Source: Deltaproteobacteria bacterium (lineage in GTDB: Bacteria; Desulfobacterota_B; Binatia; UBA9968). From it: a stretch of DNA of 14,750 nt. Under the pieces are notes generated by a model, which was given only the letters and a program-made list of their open reading frames with translations, ran no database searches and had not been told where the DNA came from. Below are positions 9,604 to 14,750 of the stretch, one piece after another (the first letter of the stretch is position 1; each line of letters opens with the position of its first letter). The stretch spans positions 1 to 14,750 of the forward strand of contig VBKY01000208.1 in assembly GCA_005879255.1 (NCBI GenBank), read 5' to 3'. The position numbers and the translations under genes were made by a program.

Positions 9604-10000
9604 GCTCTCAAGATCGGCTTTCTGGATCCACTCACCTGATATTTCAGCGCAGTCACTCTGACTACACCTCTCCGCTCTTTAACATTATTTCCAAAACGAT
9701 TGCCGCATCATTCCAATTCCTTGTATCAAAAAGTCATGACTCTCGTTCGGGCGGATGAGAAGTTTAAAATCGACAACGTCAATCTCGACAGCGCGCGGAT
9801 TGAGATAAGTAAAACGTTTCACTGCTTCGCAGCCCGCGAGCGCAAGCGTTCATGACTCGCCGGTACTCGAGACGTTGGTAGTTACTATCTTGGCGTTTGT
9901 CTTAATCTCGACACGATTTCTCTCTAATAAAACTCGCAACTCTTCGAACACAGATTCGCAACTCGCTGAGTCTCAAGTCATTTTTGATTGCAACACGCTC
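9604..10000. other. Upstream control region of the second small secreted-protein gene
   Basis: 397 nt without a supportable gene. No strong hairpin terminator follows the stop at 9603. The string AATCTCGAC appears at about 9780 and 9904, and again near 8756 upstream of the other sigma54-like promoters. Two direct repeats lie at 9934-9964. These are possible activator sites; that is a guess from position only. Confidence 0.4.
9934..9964 (+). repeat. Two direct copies of TCGCAACTC, 22 bp apart
   Basis: TCGCAACTC occurs at 9934-9942 and 9956-9964. The 22-bp step is two helical turns, putting both copies on one face of the DNA 37-67 bp upstream of the sigma54 promoter at 10001. It may be a binding site for an activator; typical RpoN enhancers lie somewhat further away. 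Confidence 0.4.
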
Positions 10001-10015
10001 TGGCACAGAGCTTGC
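10001..10015 (+). promoter_or_regulatory. Sigma54 (-24/-12) promoter for the second small secreted-protein gene
   Basis: TGGCAC-A-GAGC-TTGC, a full match to the RpoN consensus. Predicted transcript start near 10027, giving a ~35-nt leader that ends in a strong AAAGGAGG ribosome-binding site. Confidence 0.87.
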
Positions 10016-10060
10016 CCTGAGCCTTGGTAGAGCAAACGAAAGGAAAGGAGGGTGACCATC

Positions 10061-10369
10061 ATGAAAATCGCAACGTCATTTTTAACGGGCCTGCTTTTAA
10101 TCGGCACGCTAGGAGCGAGCGGCACCGCGATGGCTGCGGACGGGATTATCTACAGGCAAGCGAATACTCCAGGCAGTTACTGTCACCTGAAGTTTCCTGC
10201 GATACGCGAAGAAACCTTAGCGGGAGATCATCCGGTTCTCACAGACCCAAGCGATGGCGACATCATCGACTTTTACGGACCGTGCGACGAAGATCCGCTT
10301 GGCAAGGATCAAGTCCACGAGCAGAAACTAGAAAGCCAGCATCGTTGGCAGCATGATTATGAAGACTGA
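10061..10369 (+). CDS. Small secreted protein, paralogue of the protein at 5839-6159
   Basis: 102 aa. The start chosen is ATG 10061 (MKIATS...), 9 nt after GGAGG; a GTG three codons earlier overlaps the ribosome-binding site exactly as in the paralogue. Residues ~1-25 form a signal peptide (FLTGLLLIGTLGASGTAMA). The mature protein has TPGSYCHLKF and DIIDFYGPC with two cysteines, then GKDQVHEQK and a terminal WQHDYED. About half the residues match the paralogue, including the spacing of both cysteines. Promoter type, leader sequence and 3' hairpin are shared too, so the whole transcription unit was duplicated. Periplasmic location expected. Function unknown. Confidence 0.86.
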   Translation: MKIATSFLTGLLLIGTLGASGTAMAADGIIYRQANTPGSYCHLKFPAIREETLAGDHPVLTDPSDGDIIDFYGPCDEDPLGKDQVHEQKLESQHRWQHDYED

Positions 10370-10389
10370 GACTTGCTGGAGCGGTGAAT

Positions 10390-10411
10390 GAGGAGGGAGC
10401 GTTCCCTCCTC
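10390..10411 (+). terminator. Hairpin downstream of the second small secreted-protein gene
   Basis: Stem of 9 bp (GAGGAGGGA / TCCCTCCTC) with a 4-nt loop, starting 20 nt after the TGA. No T-run follows. The match in stem sequence and distance to the hairpin at 5796-5819 suggests a conserved 3' element that terminates or stabilises the message. Confidence 0.65.
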
Positions 10412-10498
10412 GTCCCGAAGCAGTTGCAAAACCATGAACGAGGTTTAGCTCGAAACATCATTATTTGACTCCGTTCTCCGAATAAGAAAGACAAAGCC

Positions 10499-10885
10499 GT
10501 GTTAGACGACATTTCAACAAGCATTCTCGTAACTGTAGTGGATGACGATGAATCGGTCCGTGACGCCCTCAAGGGATTTATGAAATCCGTCGGCTTTGCC
10601 GCGGAGAGTTTTTCATCAGCCGAGGATTTCCTCGGTTCAGATATCCTCGATAAGACGAGTTGCTTGATCGTGGATGTTCATATGCCCGTCATGACCGGTT
10701 TAGAGCTTCAGTGCCGCTTGAGCAACAATCAATCTCGAATCCCGATGATCTTCATTACGGCGCGCGATGATCCTGCGGCGCGAGCTCAAGCGCTGAAGGC
10801 CGGAGCGGTAGACTTCCTGCGAAAACCGTTTGCCGGCGATTCCCTGTTAGACGCAATCCACGCGGCTCTCGGTAACAAGGGATAG
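10499..10885 (+). CDS. Single-domain response regulator (FixJ/NarL-like receiver, no output domain)
   Basis: 128 aa, one phosphoacceptor (REC) domain only. The acidic pocket is VVDDDES (Asp15-17), the phosphorylation site Asp59 lies in LIVDVHMPVMTG, the switch Thr87 in FITARDD and the conserved Lys109 in DFLRKPF. Start at GTG 10499 with a weak ribosome-binding site. A stop follows directly after the last receiver helix and no helix-turn-helix is found downstream in any frame, so it must act by protein contact, as CheY/DivK-type proteins do. No sensor kinase gene is present. The gene lies between the sigma54-controlled genes, about 90 nt after the preceding hairpin. Whether it controls them is unknown. 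Confidence 0.9.
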   Translation: MLDDISTSILVTVVDDDESVRDALKGFMKSVGFAAESFSSAEDFLGSDILDKTSCLIVDVHMPVMTGLELQCRLSNNQSRIPMIFITARDDPAARAQALKAGAVDFLRKPFAGDSLLDAIHAALGNKG

Positions 10886-11082
10886 CCGGCCCTTTATCCA
10901 TCCTCCAATCGGTTCGCAAATCTGATTCGAACTCTCTCTTTCGAGCTCCATGGCGTAATCTAGACATCAGACGACATATCGACTCAGGTTTTGATCACGA
11001 CTCAAAGACGATTCCGCTGCACCTCACGGCAAAGTGCCTTAACTCCGTTAGTTGCTCTCGTTCACGGTACGGTTCACGACGC

Positions 11083-11097
11083 TGGCACAGTCCTTGC
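11083..11097 (+). promoter_or_regulatory. Sigma54 (-24/-12) promoter of cassette copy 1
   Basis: TGGCAC-A-GTCC-TTGC, a full RpoN consensus match. Predicted transcript start near 11109, about 112 nt before the zinc-protein ATG. The direct repeat GTTCACGG/GTTCACGAC lies just upstream. Confidence 0.87.
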
Positions 11098-11111
11098 CGT
11101 ATTATACTGAG

Positions 11112-11134
11112 GAAGCGTGCTTACAAGCTGCTTC
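11112..11134 (+). promoter_or_regulatory. 5' leader hairpin, copy 1
   Basis: GAAGC pairs with GCTTC and, after a small internal loop, GCT pairs with AGC around a TACA loop. In copy 2 the inner pair T-A is C-G (GCC/GGC), a compensatory change that keeps pairing. It falls within the first ~25 nt of the predicted transcript. Confidence 0.5.
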
Positions 11135-11220
11135 GGCTCGTTTTCATTGAAAGCGCACAACACAGTAGATGCAGGGCAAAGTTAACTCTGAGTTTTGCGC
11201 AGTCAAGAAGGAGGAATGAA

Positions 11221-11439
11221 ATGAAGTGCCAACGATGTGGGAACGATAAAGAAGCCGAGTTTCGAGTTGTTTCCGATATTTTGGATATCAAGGTATGCGC
11301 GGATTGTGCCGGGGAAGCTCGCAGCCTGGGGATGTCAGTAGAGGTCGTAGAAATCGACAAAGCAAAAAACGAACGAGCCGTGAGCAATGCTGAGGCGCGC
11401 GGTTACCGGGTGGTAATGGTAAGCGATTACGCGCACTGA
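11221..11439 (+). CDS. McsA-like small zinc-finger protein (copy 1), 72 aa
   Basis: A small soluble protein with two CxxC pairs, MKCQRCG at the start and VCADCAGEAR near residues 27-33, the arrangement of a treble-clef zinc site such as the N-terminus of McsA. The rest (VEVVEIDKAKNERA to YRVVMVSDYAH) is charged and probably helical. ATG 11221 has AAGGAGG 6 nt upstream; an ATG 5 nt earlier opens only ATG-AAA-TGA and overlaps this start. No signal peptide, so cytoplasmic. It is the first gene of a two-gene unit with the lipoprotein 67 nt downstream, under a sigma54 promoter. The near-identical copy 2 lies at 13099. McsA activates a protein-arginine kinase elsewhere; no such kinase is seen here, so the role is open. 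Confidence 0.85.
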   Translation: MKCQRCGNDKEAEFRVVSDILDIKVCADCAGEARSLGMSVEVVEIDKAKNERAVSNAEARGYRVVMVSDYAH

Positions 11440-11506
11440 TGGTCGCCAACGATGCGGCGGAACAGTTGATTCAACGGGTACAGCGGATAAAAAGTAGGAG
11501 AGCGTT

Positions 11507-11659
11507 ATGGGCCGCGTTGCATCTGTCTTGGCAGTCTTGGTTTTAATGTCCAGTCTCATCACCGGGTGTGGTTGTCTCGCTGCCGACAGTTACGAAAAAC
11601 CCGCGTGCCAAAAATACCACACGAATTGGGATCTGGATAGCATCTACTACGAGGAGTAG
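11507..11659 (+). CDS. Small lipoprotein of the duplicated cassette (copy 1), 50 aa
   Basis: ATG 11507 with GGAG 6 nt upstream. Residues 2-21 give a hydrophobic signal peptide ending SLITGC, a lipobox with Cys21. The mature peptide is about 30 residues, has further cysteines (GCGCLAA and KPACQKY) and ends NWDLDSIYYEE. The first 41 residues differ at one position only (Val/Ile 4) from copy 2, after which the tails diverge in sequence but both stay tyrosine-rich and acidic. Probably cotranscribed with the zinc protein. Membrane-anchored by lipid; function unknown. Confidence 0.83.
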   Translation: MGRVASVLAVLVLMSSLITGCGCLAADSYEKPACQKYHTNWDLDSIYYEE

Positions 11660-11747
11660 GGGCGGAAAGCACCGCTATTTGAATGGCACGACGGCACGAA
11701 TCTGAATATCACGGGCGCGGTCGCGGAGCGCCAAAAGAAGGTTTGTT

Positions 11748-12542
11748 GTGGACTTACAATTGAAAAACAAGATTGCGCTGGTGACCGGTTCCACCGCCGG
11801 AATTGGTTTCGCCATTGGCTCAGGCTTGGCCGGCGAGGGTGCGACCGTCATTATCAACGGGCGAACGGAGCAACGTGTCGGCGAGGCCATCGCAAAAATT
11901 CATCAAAGACATCCGCAAGCCAACCTTGAAGCCTGCGCCGGCGATTTGAGCACAGCCGACATCGTGCAGCGGGTGGTCGGTCGCTTTGCCCACGTAGACA
12001 TTTTAATCAACAACCTCGGGGTGTACGAGCCCAAGCCCTTCGAAGCCATCTCAGACCAGGAATGGCGTGAGATCATAGAAACGAATTTCATGAGCGGCGT
12101 GCGCTTGAGCCGCCATTATTTGCCGGAAATGAAGGTGATGAATTGGGGAAGGATCATTTTCATTTCGAGCGAATCGGCGATCAATATTCCGGTGGAAATG
12201 ATCCACTATGGAGTGACGAAGACCATGCAGCTCGCCCTGGCGCGCGGCCTCGCCGAAACCACGGCAGGCACGGCGGTGACCGTGAACTCTGTCTTGGCGG
12301 GTCCAACGCGCTCTGACGGTGTAGAAAAATTCGTGGATCAAATCGCTCACTCCCAAGGCATTGAACGGTCGAGCGTCGAGAAAGAGTTCTTCGCAACCGT
12401 TCGCCCCAGCTCGTTGATCAAGCGCTTCGCCTCGATCGAAGAAGTGGCGTCACTGGTAATCTTCATGGCCAGTCCGCTTTCCTCCGCAACCAACGGAGCG
12501 GCGTTGCGTGTAGACGGCGGCGTTATCCGCTCGATCATTTGA
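11748..12542 (+). CDS. SDR-family oxidoreductase (second, between the cassette copies)
   Basis: 264 aa, a classical short-chain dehydrogenase/reductase. The cofactor loop TGSTAGIG is at residues 13-20, NNLG at 88-91, Asn113, SSES around Ser141 and the catalytic HYGVTK (Tyr154, Lys158). The end LRVDGGVIRS is typical. Start at GTG 11748 with AGAAGG 6 nt upstream. Substrate unknown. It begins 88 nt after the lipoprotein stop, so read-through from the sigma54 promoter is possible; no strong hairpin separates them. It divides the two cassette copies, so either the cassette duplicated around it or it was duplicated with them and lost from the other side. Confidence 0.92.
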   Translation: MDLQLKNKIALVTGSTAGIGFAIGSGLAGEGATVIINGRTEQRVGEAIAKIHQRHPQANLEACAGDLSTADIVQRVVGRFAHVDILINNLGVYEPKPFEAISDQEWREIIETNFMSGVRLSRHYLPEMKVMNWGRIIFISSESAINIPVEMIHYGVTKTMQLALARGLAETTAGTAVTVNSVLAGPTRSDGVEKFVDQIAHSQGIERSSVEKEFFATVRPSSLIKRFASIEEVASLVIFMASPLSSATNGAALRVDGGVIRSII

Positions 12543-12868
12543 AAAAAAACGACTTCGGATTCCCTCGCTGCCAGAACATCATATTGAATTACAGCTCATC
12601 GCGGCCGGTAAAGTCGTGTTGCTCGCTGCGCTGTTGGGTTCATTAGCCAATGACGCTCACAAGCAAATCGCGCGTTGACGGCAACCCGCCGCGGCGTCGT
12701 CATGCCGACACCCGTCATCCCATCGACTTTCAATCTGGTCTCCGAGCTTCTCTCTCCGGGCTTCTCTCGCCGGACACCCCGATTCACTTCGCGATCACAA
12801 GCCTCGGTATTTCCTGCGCATTGATTAGTGCCTGACCTTTCTAGCCTTCCGACCCACCGTCAACGGCG
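12543..12868. other. Intergenic stretch between the SDR gene and cassette copy 2
   Basis: 326 nt. An A-run follows the SDR stop. Short frames on both strands (for example 12596-12835) have no ribosome-binding site or recognisable product. I see no repeat, hairpin terminator or mobile-element end here. Confidence 0.5.
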
Positions 12869-12958
12869 GATCACGACTCAAAGACGATTCCGCTGCATCT
12901 TGCGGCAAAGTGCCTTAACTCCGTTAGTTGCTCTCGTTCACAGTACGGTTCCCGACGC

Positions 12959-12973
12959 TGGCACAATCCTTGC
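12959..12973 (+). promoter_or_regulatory. Sigma54 (-24/-12) promoter of cassette copy 2
   Basis: TGGCAC-A-ATCC-TTGC, a full RpoN consensus match; two of the four non-conserved spacer bases differ from copy 1 or vary while both boxes are unchanged. Predicted transcript start near 12985, ~114 nt before the ATG at 13099. Confidence 0.87.
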
Positions 12974-12987
12974 CATATTACCTTGAG

Positions 12988-13010
12988 GAAGCATGCCTAC
13001 AGGCTGCTTA
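12988..13010 (+). promoter_or_regulatory. 5' leader hairpin, copy 2
   Basis: AAGC pairs with GCTT and GCC with GGC around the same TACA loop as copy 1. The C-G inner pair replaces T-A in copy 1. The outermost G-C pair of copy 1 is lost here. Confidence 0.5.
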
Positions 13011-13098
13011 CTCTCGTGTTCTATGGAAAGCGCACAACACGCAGATCGATGCGGAGCAAAGTTACTTGAGTTTCGTGCAGTCAAGAAGGAGAAATGAA

Positions 13099-13314
13099 AT
13101 GAAATGCGAACGATGTGAAAGTGACAAAGAAGCCGAGTTCCGAGTTATTTCCGATGTTTTGGATATCAAGGTATGCGCGGATTGTGCCGGGGAAGCTCGC
13201 CGACTGGGGACGTCACTAAAGGTCGTAGAAATCGACAAGGCAAAAAACGAACGAGCCGCGAGCAACGCTGAGGCGCGCGGTTACCGGGTGCTGGTAAGCG
13301 ATTGCGCGCACTGA
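13099..13314 (+). CDS. McsA-like small zinc-finger protein (copy 2), 71 aa
   Basis: Start at ATG 13099 by alignment with copy 1 and the AAGGAG upstream. The frame happens to be open further back to 12928 across the promoter and leader, but that extension is not coding in copy 1. Two CxxC pairs are kept (MKCERCE and VCADCAGEAR). The protein is about 85% identical to copy 1, with one residue fewer in the tail, which ends YRVLVSDCAH and so gains a fifth cysteine. Synonymous and conservative differences dominate, which suggests both copies are kept by selection. Cytoplasmic; role unknown. Confidence 0.85.
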   Translation: MKCERCESDKEAEFRVISDVLDIKVCADCAGEARRLGTSLKVVEIDKAKNERAASNAEARGYRVLVSDCAH

Positions 13315-13560
13315 CGGTCGCCAACGATGCGACGGAAATTGATTCAACGGCAAAACACCGACACGAAACATAGCGCGGTGTCGCCTGATTAGACCGGCGA
13401 CGGCGCGGCGCGAGTTTTAAGCCGATCAATTTCCGTTTTGCAAAAGTTAGTGACACCGAGCTTGGCATTGGATTCTCAGCTCTTCTGTTGTCTTGTGCGG
13501 CGATACCTTATCGCGGAACGCTGAGCAAGATTACAGGTATGACGGATATAGGAGAGCATT
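13315..13560. other. Spacer of copy 2 with ~180 nt not present in copy 1
   Basis: Copy 1 has 67 nt between its two genes, copy 2 has 246. The unmatched block lies at about 13350-13535, after GATTCAACG and before GGTATGACGGATA. It contains a possible hairpin (ACACCG 13355-13360 with CGGTGT 13376-13381) near its left end. I see no terminal inverted repeats, target duplication or gene, so its origin is unclear. It may uncouple expression of the two genes. Confidence 0.5.
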
Positions 13561-13710
13561 ATGGGCCGTATTGCATCTGTCTTGGCGGTGTTGGTTTTGA
13601 TGTCCAGTCTCATCACCGGGTGTGGTTGTCTCGCTGCGGACAGTTACGAAAAACCCGCGTGCCAAAAATACCACACGAATTGGCCGTTGAATTACTACGA
13701 CAACGACTAG
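13561..13710 (+). CDS. Small lipoprotein of the duplicated cassette (copy 2), 49 aa
   Basis: ATG 13561 with GGAG 6 nt upstream (same TAGGAGAGC context as copy 1). The signal peptide ends SLITGC with lipobox Cys21, followed by GCLAADSYEKPACQKYHTNW. The last residues are PLNYYDND, different from copy 1 (DLDSIYYEE) yet again tyrosine-rich and acidic. The extra spacer before it may mean weaker coupling to the zinc-protein gene. Function unknown. Confidence 0.83.
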   Translation: MGRIASVLAVLVLMSSLITGCGCLAADSYEKPACQKYHTNWPLNYYDND

Positions 13711-14136
13711 GATCGGTAGAAACGCTTCAAATGAGCTCCAGTCTTTTCCGCTTCTAAAGACTACGAAGCCACTCAGCTGGGAGAGAGACAAAGAGGTCGC
13801 GTGGGACGAAGCGATGCAAGTCACTATGTCGACAGGTGCCGGTATACGGTCATCCGCCGAAGGAACAGTTGATTGTTGACTGAGGCGGCATGCGGCCACA
13901 GGCGAGTTTCTCACGATCGAAAACCAGCACCTATTTCGTAGGTCTCGGAAACTCTACGGTCACAAATATAGACATTTCCTGCAAATAGATTTTGTGCCGG
14001 AGTTTTTTTTTCTCTCCAACTCGCTTTCGACCACGCCATTTTCCGATGGCATGAATTTGGCAGGTTACTAAATCAGAACGTCCCGACGCGGTTGTGCCGC
14101 GAGTCTCGTTCGTCGCTGTTTTTCGAGGTGGAAGAA
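13711..14136. other. Intergenic region before the interrupted lipoprotein gene
   Basis: 426 nt with no gene I can support; minus-strand frames here are antisense to the copy-2 lipoprotein or lack any features. A weak stem (CACAAA 13961-13966 with TTTGTG 13991-13996) is followed by nine T at 14003-14011 and might terminate plus-strand transcription. The promoter of the following gene is not identifiable. Confidence 0.45.
13961..14011 (+). terminator. Weak candidate terminator (6-bp stem and T9)
   Basis: CACAAA/TTTGTG encloses a 24-nt loop and the T-run starts 7 nt after the stem. The long AU-rich loop and the gap make it a poor intrinsic terminator; it lies 250 nt after the lipoprotein stop. 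Confidence 0.2.
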
Positions 14137-14511
14137 ATGCTGTCTCAGATGATCGAACGACTAAAAAAACATTGGCGCCGCCGAATTTCGCTATCGACGG
14201 TTTTGGCAGGCGGCGCCCTATTGGGCGGCTGTGCGACTCTGTGATTTGGCCAAAACAAGCCACCGGTTATGGTCAGCGAAGTCGTCCGGATGAGTGAAGA
14301 GGGCTTACCTCCCGAGACCATCGTAAATAAAATGCGCGACTCCGAAACCGTTTACCGCCTCAGCGCGGCGCAGTTGGCGCAATTGCACGATCAAGGCGTC
14401 CAGGATCAGGTCATCAACTACATGCAAGAGACTTACCTCAACGCCGTGCGCCGGGAACAAGACCTGGCGAATTGGAGCACTCGGGAAATGTGGGGAGATC
14501 ACTTTTGGTAA
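14137..14511 (+). pseudogene. Lipoprotein gene with an in-frame TGA just after the lipobox
   Basis: ATG 14137 follows GAGGTGG at 6-nt spacing. The first 35 codons form a basic n-region (ERLKKHWRRR), a hydrophobic core and the lipobox ALLGGC with CATL. Codon 36 is TGA (14242-14244). The same frame then stays open to 14511, encoding FGQNKPPVMVSEVVRMSEEG and a helical domain (LSAAQLAQLHDQGVQDQVINYM) that ends WGDHFW. Signal peptide and mature domain therefore belong to one protein of about 124 aa split by a single stop; a Ser or Arg codon would restore it. Other genes here end in TGA, so TGA is a normal stop. Nonsense mutation, read-through or a base error remain possible. A reinitiation from ATG 14269 would give a non-exported form. 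Confidence 0.75.
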
Positions 14512-14584
14512 GCACAGGGCTTAGGAAACAGCCAGCGCGAAAGATCAATGAAAATCCGCTGGCGAGCAAGGAGTGTGGGTCATC

Positions 14585-14750
14585 ATGTTGATCAAACGGT
14601 TTATGGTATCGGTTCTTTCGTGTGCGCTTCTATTCGTAACCAGCAATTGCGCGGGAGTGGCCAATCAAGAGGCCACGGCTGCTACGCCGTCTGCGGTTCA
14701 GCCGGCGCAAGTGACTGCAGAAAAGTTGCAGCAACTGGTAGCGCCCATCG
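14585..14750 (+). CDS. DUF3300-type exported protein, N-terminal part (cut by window edge)
   Basis: From ATG 14585 the frame is open to the right edge (55 codons). Residues ~1-22 form a signal peptide with a possible lipobox (FVTSNC). A low-complexity Ala/Thr/Pro linker follows and then VTAEKLQQLVAPI, which matches the conserved opening of DUF3300 proteins (normally continuing as ALYPDxLL). AAGGAG lies rather far upstream (about 11 nt), so the start is probable, not certain. It follows the interrupted lipoprotein gene by 73 nt in the same direction and may share its transcript. Function of DUF3300 is unknown. Confidence 0.72.
   Translation, partial: MLIKRFMVSVLSCALLFVTSNCAGVANQEATAATPSAVQPAQVTAEKLQQLVAPI

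Larger units (their letters stand above)
10886..11220. other. Intergenic region ending in the duplicated leader
   Basis: From 10886 to 10992 I see no gene or signal. From 10993 the sequence is the upstream part of the duplicated cassette (copy 2 begins at 12869), containing the sigma54 promoter, a 5' leader hairpin and the ribosome-binding site of the zinc-protein gene. Confidence 0.6.
10993..11670 (+). repeat. Duplicated cassette, copy 1 (promoter, leader, zinc protein, lipoprotein)
   Basis: From GATCACGACTCAAAG at 10993 onward the sequence is closely similar to that from 12869 onward. Homology covers the upstream region, sigma54 promoter, leader, the zinc-protein gene, the short spacer and the lipoprotein gene, fading just after the lipoprotein stop. 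Copy 2 differs by about 180 extra nt between its two genes. An SDR gene lies between the copies. Confidence 0.9.
12869..13725 (+). repeat. Duplicated cassette, copy 2
   Basis: Matches copy 1 from 12869 (GATCACGACTCAAAG) through promoter, leader, zinc-protein gene and lipoprotein gene, with about 180 nt of unmatched sequence at roughly 13350-13535. Direct orientation, 1,876 bp from copy 1 at the left border. Confidence 0.9.

Noticed and set aside
12928..13098. 57-codon upstream extension of the copy-2 zinc protein
   Set aside because: It runs through the sigma54 promoter and leader, and copy 1 is not open in this frame; the ribosome-binding site supports ATG 13099.
13531..13914. 127-codon minus-strand frame
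   Set aside because: Antisense to the copy-2 lipoprotein gene, which is duplicated and has a lipobox; no features in the minus frame.

Overview
The window reads as a moderately GC-rich chromosomal segment from a Gram-negative bacterium. Signs of an outer membrane are an OprB-type porin remnant, several lipoprotein signal peptides and small periplasmic-type proteins. A queuosine transglycosylase whose second-aspartate loop resembles the PVC-type variant, together with the style of the OprB and DUF3300 genes, suggests Verrucomicrobiota (soil type). That assignment is inference only. There is no phage, IS element, CRISPR array, rRNA or tRNA that I can support.

Layout: 1-3560 is a minus-strand housekeeping block: tgt (cut by the left edge), a ChaN-like haem-binding lipoprotein and an SDR oxidoreductase. 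3561-5735 is decayed DNA. It holds the last ~45 codons of a sigma54-activator (Fis-type helix-turn-helix) and an OprB porin broken by three frame changes and a lost stop. 5796-6942 carries a small secreted protein and a tiny lipoprotein, both on minus. 7084-8571 is a clade-3-like catalase. 8985-13710 is an accessory cluster, mostly on plus: a 189-aa secreted protein, a paralogue of the small secreted protein, a receiver-only response regulator, and two copies of a cassette (McsA-like zinc protein plus ~50-aa lipoprotein) on either side of a second SDR gene. 14137-14750 holds a lipoprotein gene with an in-frame TGA just after its lipobox, then the start of a DUF3300 gene.

The most interesting structure is regulatory. 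Four near-perfect sigma54 (-24/-12) promoters, TGGCAC-A-N4-TTGC, stand in front of the two small secreted-protein genes and the two zinc-protein/lipoprotein cassettes. Two weaker ones (TGGCAG and TGGCAT) precede the catalase and the 189-aa secreted protein. The genes look like a local RpoN regulon of small envelope proteins plus an H2O2-detoxifying enzyme. The two small secreted paralogues share a signal peptide, ~50% identity, and a GAGGAGGG-type hairpin 19-20 nt after the stop. The duplicated cassettes share a ~110-nt leader with a 5' hairpin supported by a compensatory base-pair change. Five small secreted or lipid-anchored proteins all end in a tyrosine/acidic tail. Their functions are unknown to me; an envelope- or oxidative-stress response is a hypothesis.
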